Assembly: GCF_027587205.1 (NCBI RefSeq)
Contig: NZ_JAPDOD010000002.1
Span: forward strand, 62,001-126,000
Direction of reading: 5' to 3'
From: Solirubrobacter ginsenosidimutans
Lineage (GTDB): Bacteria; Actinomycetota; Thermoleophilia; Solirubrobacterales; Solirubrobacteraceae
Length of the DNA: 64,000 bases
Shown here: positions 61,615-64,000 of the stretch, one piece after another
Numbering within the stretch: the stretch's first letter is position 1
Layout: each line of letters starts with the position of its first letter
Translations under genes and position numbers: made by a program
The notes under the pieces: model-generated
The model's input: the letters and a program-made list of their open reading frames with translations, nothing else
Database searches by the model: none
Told to the model about the DNA's origin: nothing

Positions 61615-62786
61615 TGCGGCCGCTGGAAGGCATCCGCGTCCTCGACCTCACCCGCGTGCTCGCGGGGCCGTACGCCACGATGGCGCTGGCCGAGCTCGGC
61701 GCCGAGGTGATCAAGGTCGAGGACCCGGGCGCGCCCGACTACACGCGGTCGATCCCGCCGTTCGCCGGCGAGATCAGCCACTACTTCCTCGCGGTCAACC
61801 GCGGCAAGCGCAGTGTCGTGCTCGACCTCAAGGACCCGGCCGGCCGCCGCGCCGGCCAGGCGCTGGCGGCGACCTGCGACATCGTGGTCGAGAACTTCCG
61901 CCCCGGCGTGCTCGCGCGGCTCGGCCTCGGCTACGAGACCCTGCGCGAGCGCCACCCGGGGATCATCGTCTGCTCGCTCAGCGGCTTCGGCCAGGACGGG
62001 CCGTTCGCGGGCGAGCCGGCGATGGACGTGATTGTGCAGGCGATCACCGGCGCGATGGCGCTCAACGGCGACCCGGACGGGCCGCCGACCAAGCTCAGCC
62101 TGCCGATGGGCGACGTCGCCGGGTCGCTGTGGGCGACGATCGGCATCCTCGCCGCGCTGCACCATCGCGACGCGACGGGGGAGGGCGCGCACGTCGACGT
62201 GCCGCTCTTCGACAGCCTCGTCAACCTCAGCTCCTACCTCGCGCAGATGTACCTCGTGACCGGAGAGGAGCCGCCGCGCTCAGGCAATCGCCATCACACG
62301 GTGCCAGGGTTCGGCCGGTACGCCACGCGCACCGGTGACCTTGCCCTGTCCGTCCAGATGGATCCCCTCTGGCGGCGCTTCTGCGCCGCGGCCCGCCGGC
62401 CCGATCTCGCCACCGATCCGCGCTACGCGACCGTGCCCGAGCGCCAGAAGCGCTTCGCGGAGGTCGAGGCGATCGTCGCCGGTGCGCTCGCCGCGGGCGA
62501 CCTCGACGACTGGCTGCGGCGGCTGCGCGAGGCGGGTGTGCCGGCGGGGCCGGTGACGAGCCTCTCGGGCGCGCTGGAAGGGGACTACGCGCGCTCGCGC
62601 GGGCTCGTGCAGGAGCTCGAGCAGCCGGGCGCGGGCCCCGTGCGCGTGCTCGCCCCCGTGGTGCGCTTCGGCGGCGAACCGGCAGCACCGCCCGAGCCCG
62701 CCCCCGCGCTCGGCGCCGACACACGGAAGCAGCTGGCGCTCGCCGGCCTCGCCGAGGAGGACATCGACGCGCTTGTCAGGGCCTGA
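61614..62786 (+). CDS. CaiB/BaiF family CoA-transferase
   Basis: A 390-residue class III CoA-transferase. PLEGIRVLDLTRVLAGPYAT, LAELGAEVIKVEDPGAPDYT, VNRGKRSVVLDLKDPAGR and VVENFRPGVLARLGLGYETL are the N-terminal blocks. Asp138 in AMDVIVQAITG is the catalytic residue, and SLPMGDVAGSLWATIG the middle block. Similar in length and active-site position to the preceding gene, with a one-base overlap (TGATG), so they probably arose by duplication and may form a complex or act on successive acids. The 3' end overlaps the convergent oxidoreductase gene by 11 bp. Confidence 0.93.
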   Translation: MRPLEGIRVLDLTRVLAGPYATMALAELGAEVIKVEDPGAPDYTRSIPPFAGEISHYFLAVNRGKRSVVLDLKDPAGRRAGQALAATCDIVVENFRPGVLARLGLGYETLRERHPGIIVCSLSGFGQDGPFAGEPAMDVIVQAITGAMALNGDPDGPPTKLSLPMGDVAGSLWATIGILAALHHRDATGEGAHVDVPLFDSLVNLSSYLAQMYLVTGEEPPRSGNRHHTVPGFGRYATRTGDLALSVQMDPLWRRFCAAARRPDLATDPRYATVPERQKRFAEVEAIVAGALAAGDLDDWLRRLREAGVPAGPVTSLSGALEGDYARSRGLVQELEQPGAGPVRVLAPVVRFGGEPAAPPEPAPALGADTRKQLALAGLAEEDIDALVRA

Positions 62787-63690
62787 GCACGAGCTTGCCG
62801 ACGCTGGCCCGGCCGCCGAGCCGGCGCAGCGCCTCGCCCGCCGCCTCGAGCGGCTCGGTCGCGGCGACCAGCGGCCGCACCTCGCCGCGGCGGACGAGGT
62901 CCAGCCCGCGCGGCGCCTCGCGGGCGACGAACTCCGGGCTGCGCTCGCGGAGCGCCTTGAAACTGAACGGAACGAGCGCGACGGCGCGCTCGCGCAGCTC
63001 CTGGAAGCCGGGGAACGCGGGCGGCGTGCCGGAGCTGGCGCCGACGAGCAGCACCCGGCCCAGGGGCCGGGTGGCGCGGTAGGCGTTCAGGAACGCGTCG
63101 CCGCCGACGCCGTCGACGACGACGTCGGCCGCGGGCAGCGGCTCGTCGTAGGCGTAGGCCGCGTCCGCGCCGTGGGTGAGCGCGAGCGCGCGCTTCTCCT
63201 CGGTGGAGGCGACGGCGAGCACGCGTCCGGCGCCCAGCGCGCGGGCGACCTGCAGGGCTGCCGAGCCGAGGCCGCCGGCGGCGGCGAGCACCAGCACCGT
63301 CTCCCCGCGCGCGAGCCGCGCGGCGTGCACGAGCCCGAAGTACGCCGCGAGCGTGACCAGCGGGTAGCCGCCGGCCTGCGCGAGGTCCATGCCCTCGGCG
63401 TCGAAGAGCAGCCGCCGGTCCGCGCGCACGATCTCGGCGTAGCCGGCGGACGGCACGAGCGCCAGCACCGGGCGGCCGCTCTCGGACTCATGGCCGGCCA
63501 CCTCGATGCCGGGAACGAACGGCGGCGTGGGGCCGGGGTAGCGGCCCGAGATCGCCAGCAGGTCGGAGAAGTTGACGCCCGCGGAGGCCACGCGTACCGT
63601 CGCCATGCGGTCGTCCGGACGCGGTTCGGGCTCGTCGCGGACCTCGAGGACCTCGGGTCCGCCATGCGCAGTGGCGACGACGGCTCGCAC
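62776..63690 (-). CDS. MDR-family quinone oxidoreductase/enoyl reductase-like protein
   Basis: A 304-residue zinc-free medium-chain dehydrogenase/reductase. VATAHGGPEVLEVRDEPEPR, GVNFSDLLAISGRYPGPTPP, PFVPGIEVAGHE, and the NADPH-binding VLVLAAAGGLGSAALQVARA are typical of NADPH:quinone reductases and related enoyl reductases. The C-terminal block is LVAATEPLEAAGEALRRLGG. It uses NADPH on an alpha,beta-unsaturated carbonyl or quinone. GTG at 63688-63690 with GGGAGGAG upstream is the start. It is divergent from the ABC permease; operator 3 lies between them. Confidence 0.88.
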   Translation of the reverse strand: MRAVVATAHGGPEVLEVRDEPEPRPDDRMATVRVASAGVNFSDLLAISGRYPGPTPPFVPGIEVAGHESESGRPVLALVPSAGYAEIVRADRRLLFDAEGMDLAQAGGYPLVTLAAYFGLVHAARLARGETVLVLAAAGGLGSAALQVARALGAGRVLAVASTEEKRALALTHGADAAYAYDEPLPAADVVVDGVGGDAFLNAYRATRPLGRVLLVGASSGTPPAFPGFQELRERAVALVPFSFKALRERSPEFVAREAPRGLDLVRRGEVRPLVAATEPLEAAGEALRRLGGRASVGKLVLRP

Positions 63691-63736
63691 GCTCTGGCTC
63701 CTCCCTGGAGGCGCTTTCAGCCCCCGTTGACGACGT

Positions 63737-63753
63737 CATATATATCATATATG
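63737..63753. promoter_or_regulatory. Candidate operator 3, CATATAT-ATC-ATATATG
   Basis: A 17-bp perfect palindrome with 7-bp arms and 3-bp centre, containing the TATAT-N-ATATA core at 63741-63751 (TATATCATATA, complement TATATGATATA, identical to operator 1). It lies in the 92-bp gap between the quinone oxidoreductase and permease starts. Confidence 0.65.
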
Positions 63754-63782
63754 CTTGTGCGCAGAACGAGGAGATGAGCGAG

Positions 63783-64000
63783 ATGTCGTCTGCAACTGCC
63801 GACGCGACGGGCATCCGGTCGCGTCCCACTCCTGCCCGCGGGTTCAAGCGGTTCCACCACGATCACGTGACCGCGATCCGCGGCGTGACCACGATCGTCG
63901 TGCTGCTGCTCGCCTGGGAATTCGTGGCCAGGGTCTTCATGAAGGGGTCGATCGCCGTCGCCGCGCCGACGGAGATCATCTCCGAGTACGGCAAGCTCGC
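63783..64000 (+). CDS. ABC transporter permease, N-terminal fragment
   Basis: The first 72 codons are present and open to the window end. A charged N-terminus (RSRPTPARGFKRFHHD) is followed by a helix (TTIVVLLLAWEFVARVF) and the text VAAPTEIISEYGKL, which matches the start of SsuC/TauC-type permeases, where a conserved L-P-x-P/A-x-E-I segment follows helix 1. ATG 63783 is preferred over 63774 because GAGGAG at 63768-63773 lies 9 nt upstream. It should be the partner of the binding protein at 57602; an ATPase is expected beyond the window. Confidence 0.82.
   Translation, partial: MSSATADATGIRSRPTPARGFKRFHHDHVTAIRGVTTIVVLLLAWEFVARVFMKGSIAVAAPTEIISEYGKL

Overview
The window is a GC-rich, gene-dense chromosomal segment from an actinobacterium. 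NucS (mismatch endonuclease), the fused E2-E1 2-oxoglutarate enzyme Kgd, SARP-type regulators, an SSI-like lipoprotein, frequent GTG/TTG starts and several probable leaderless promoters (TAnnnT box 6-7 nt before the start codon) all fit. Many secreted or small membrane proteins of the kind common in Thermoleophilia suggest Solirubrobacterales (Solirubrobacter/Conexibacter-like). That placement is an inference from content; no marker gene for taxonomy is complete here. No rRNA, tRNA, CRISPR array, prophage or intact transposase was seen.

Layout. 1-8.2 kb: the nucS tail, YjbQ-like protein, alkyltransferase-like protein, DUF1028 protein, a secreted protein, a 1438-residue Kgd that carries two lipoyl domains in cis, a small membrane protein and a Nudix hydrolase. 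8.3-13.9 kb: an amine permease/copper amine oxidase operon, a UbiB-type kinase and a membrane protein with a Thr/Pro-rich tail. 13.9-22.9 kb: a divergent glyoxalase II-like/glyoxalase I-like pair, Ppx/GppA phosphatase, pyruvate kinase operon, a secreted protein split by a frameshift, a BrkB-type membrane protein and an RTX-repeat secreted protein. 23.0-27.6 kb: a 1032-residue BTAD/ATPase/TPR regulator, an ECF sigma factor and a probable anti-sigma factor. An inverted-repeat-bounded, MITE-like block of about 370 bp follows. 28-35 kb: M29 aminopeptidase, an MBL-fold hydrolase, MetF, an HDOD-GGDEF protein, a YgjP-type metallopeptidase and an SSI-like lipoprotein. 35.4-43.8 kb: a REP-like doublet, a GAF/PAS sensor, an acetyltransferase with a palindrome at its start, citrate synthase, Dcd, a PfkB kinase, an FG-GAP-like protein, a DEAD-box helicase and cyclophilin. 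43.8-54.9 kb: MFS exporter, aldehyde dehydrogenase, ECF sigma factor, APH-like kinase, two secreted glycosidase-like proteins, SixA, an M20 peptidase and an Fpg/Nei glycosylase.

54.9-64 kb is the most distinctive part: a catabolic cluster with an ABM monooxygenase-like protein, two amidohydrolase-2 proteins, an MmgE/PrpD protein, an ABC substrate-binding lipoprotein and the start of an ABC permease, a CitE/HpcH-like CoA-ester lyase, two CaiB/BaiF CoA-transferases and a quinone oxidoreductase. All three divergent intergenic regions in this cluster carry the same AT-rich palindrome TATAT-N-ATATA, otherwise rare in this GC-rich DNA. This suggests one regulator controls uptake of an organic acid, its CoA activation and its C-C cleavage. 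The substrate is not known.

A general feature is that convergent neighbours overlap at their 3' ends: 11 of 14 convergent pairs share 4-52 bp.
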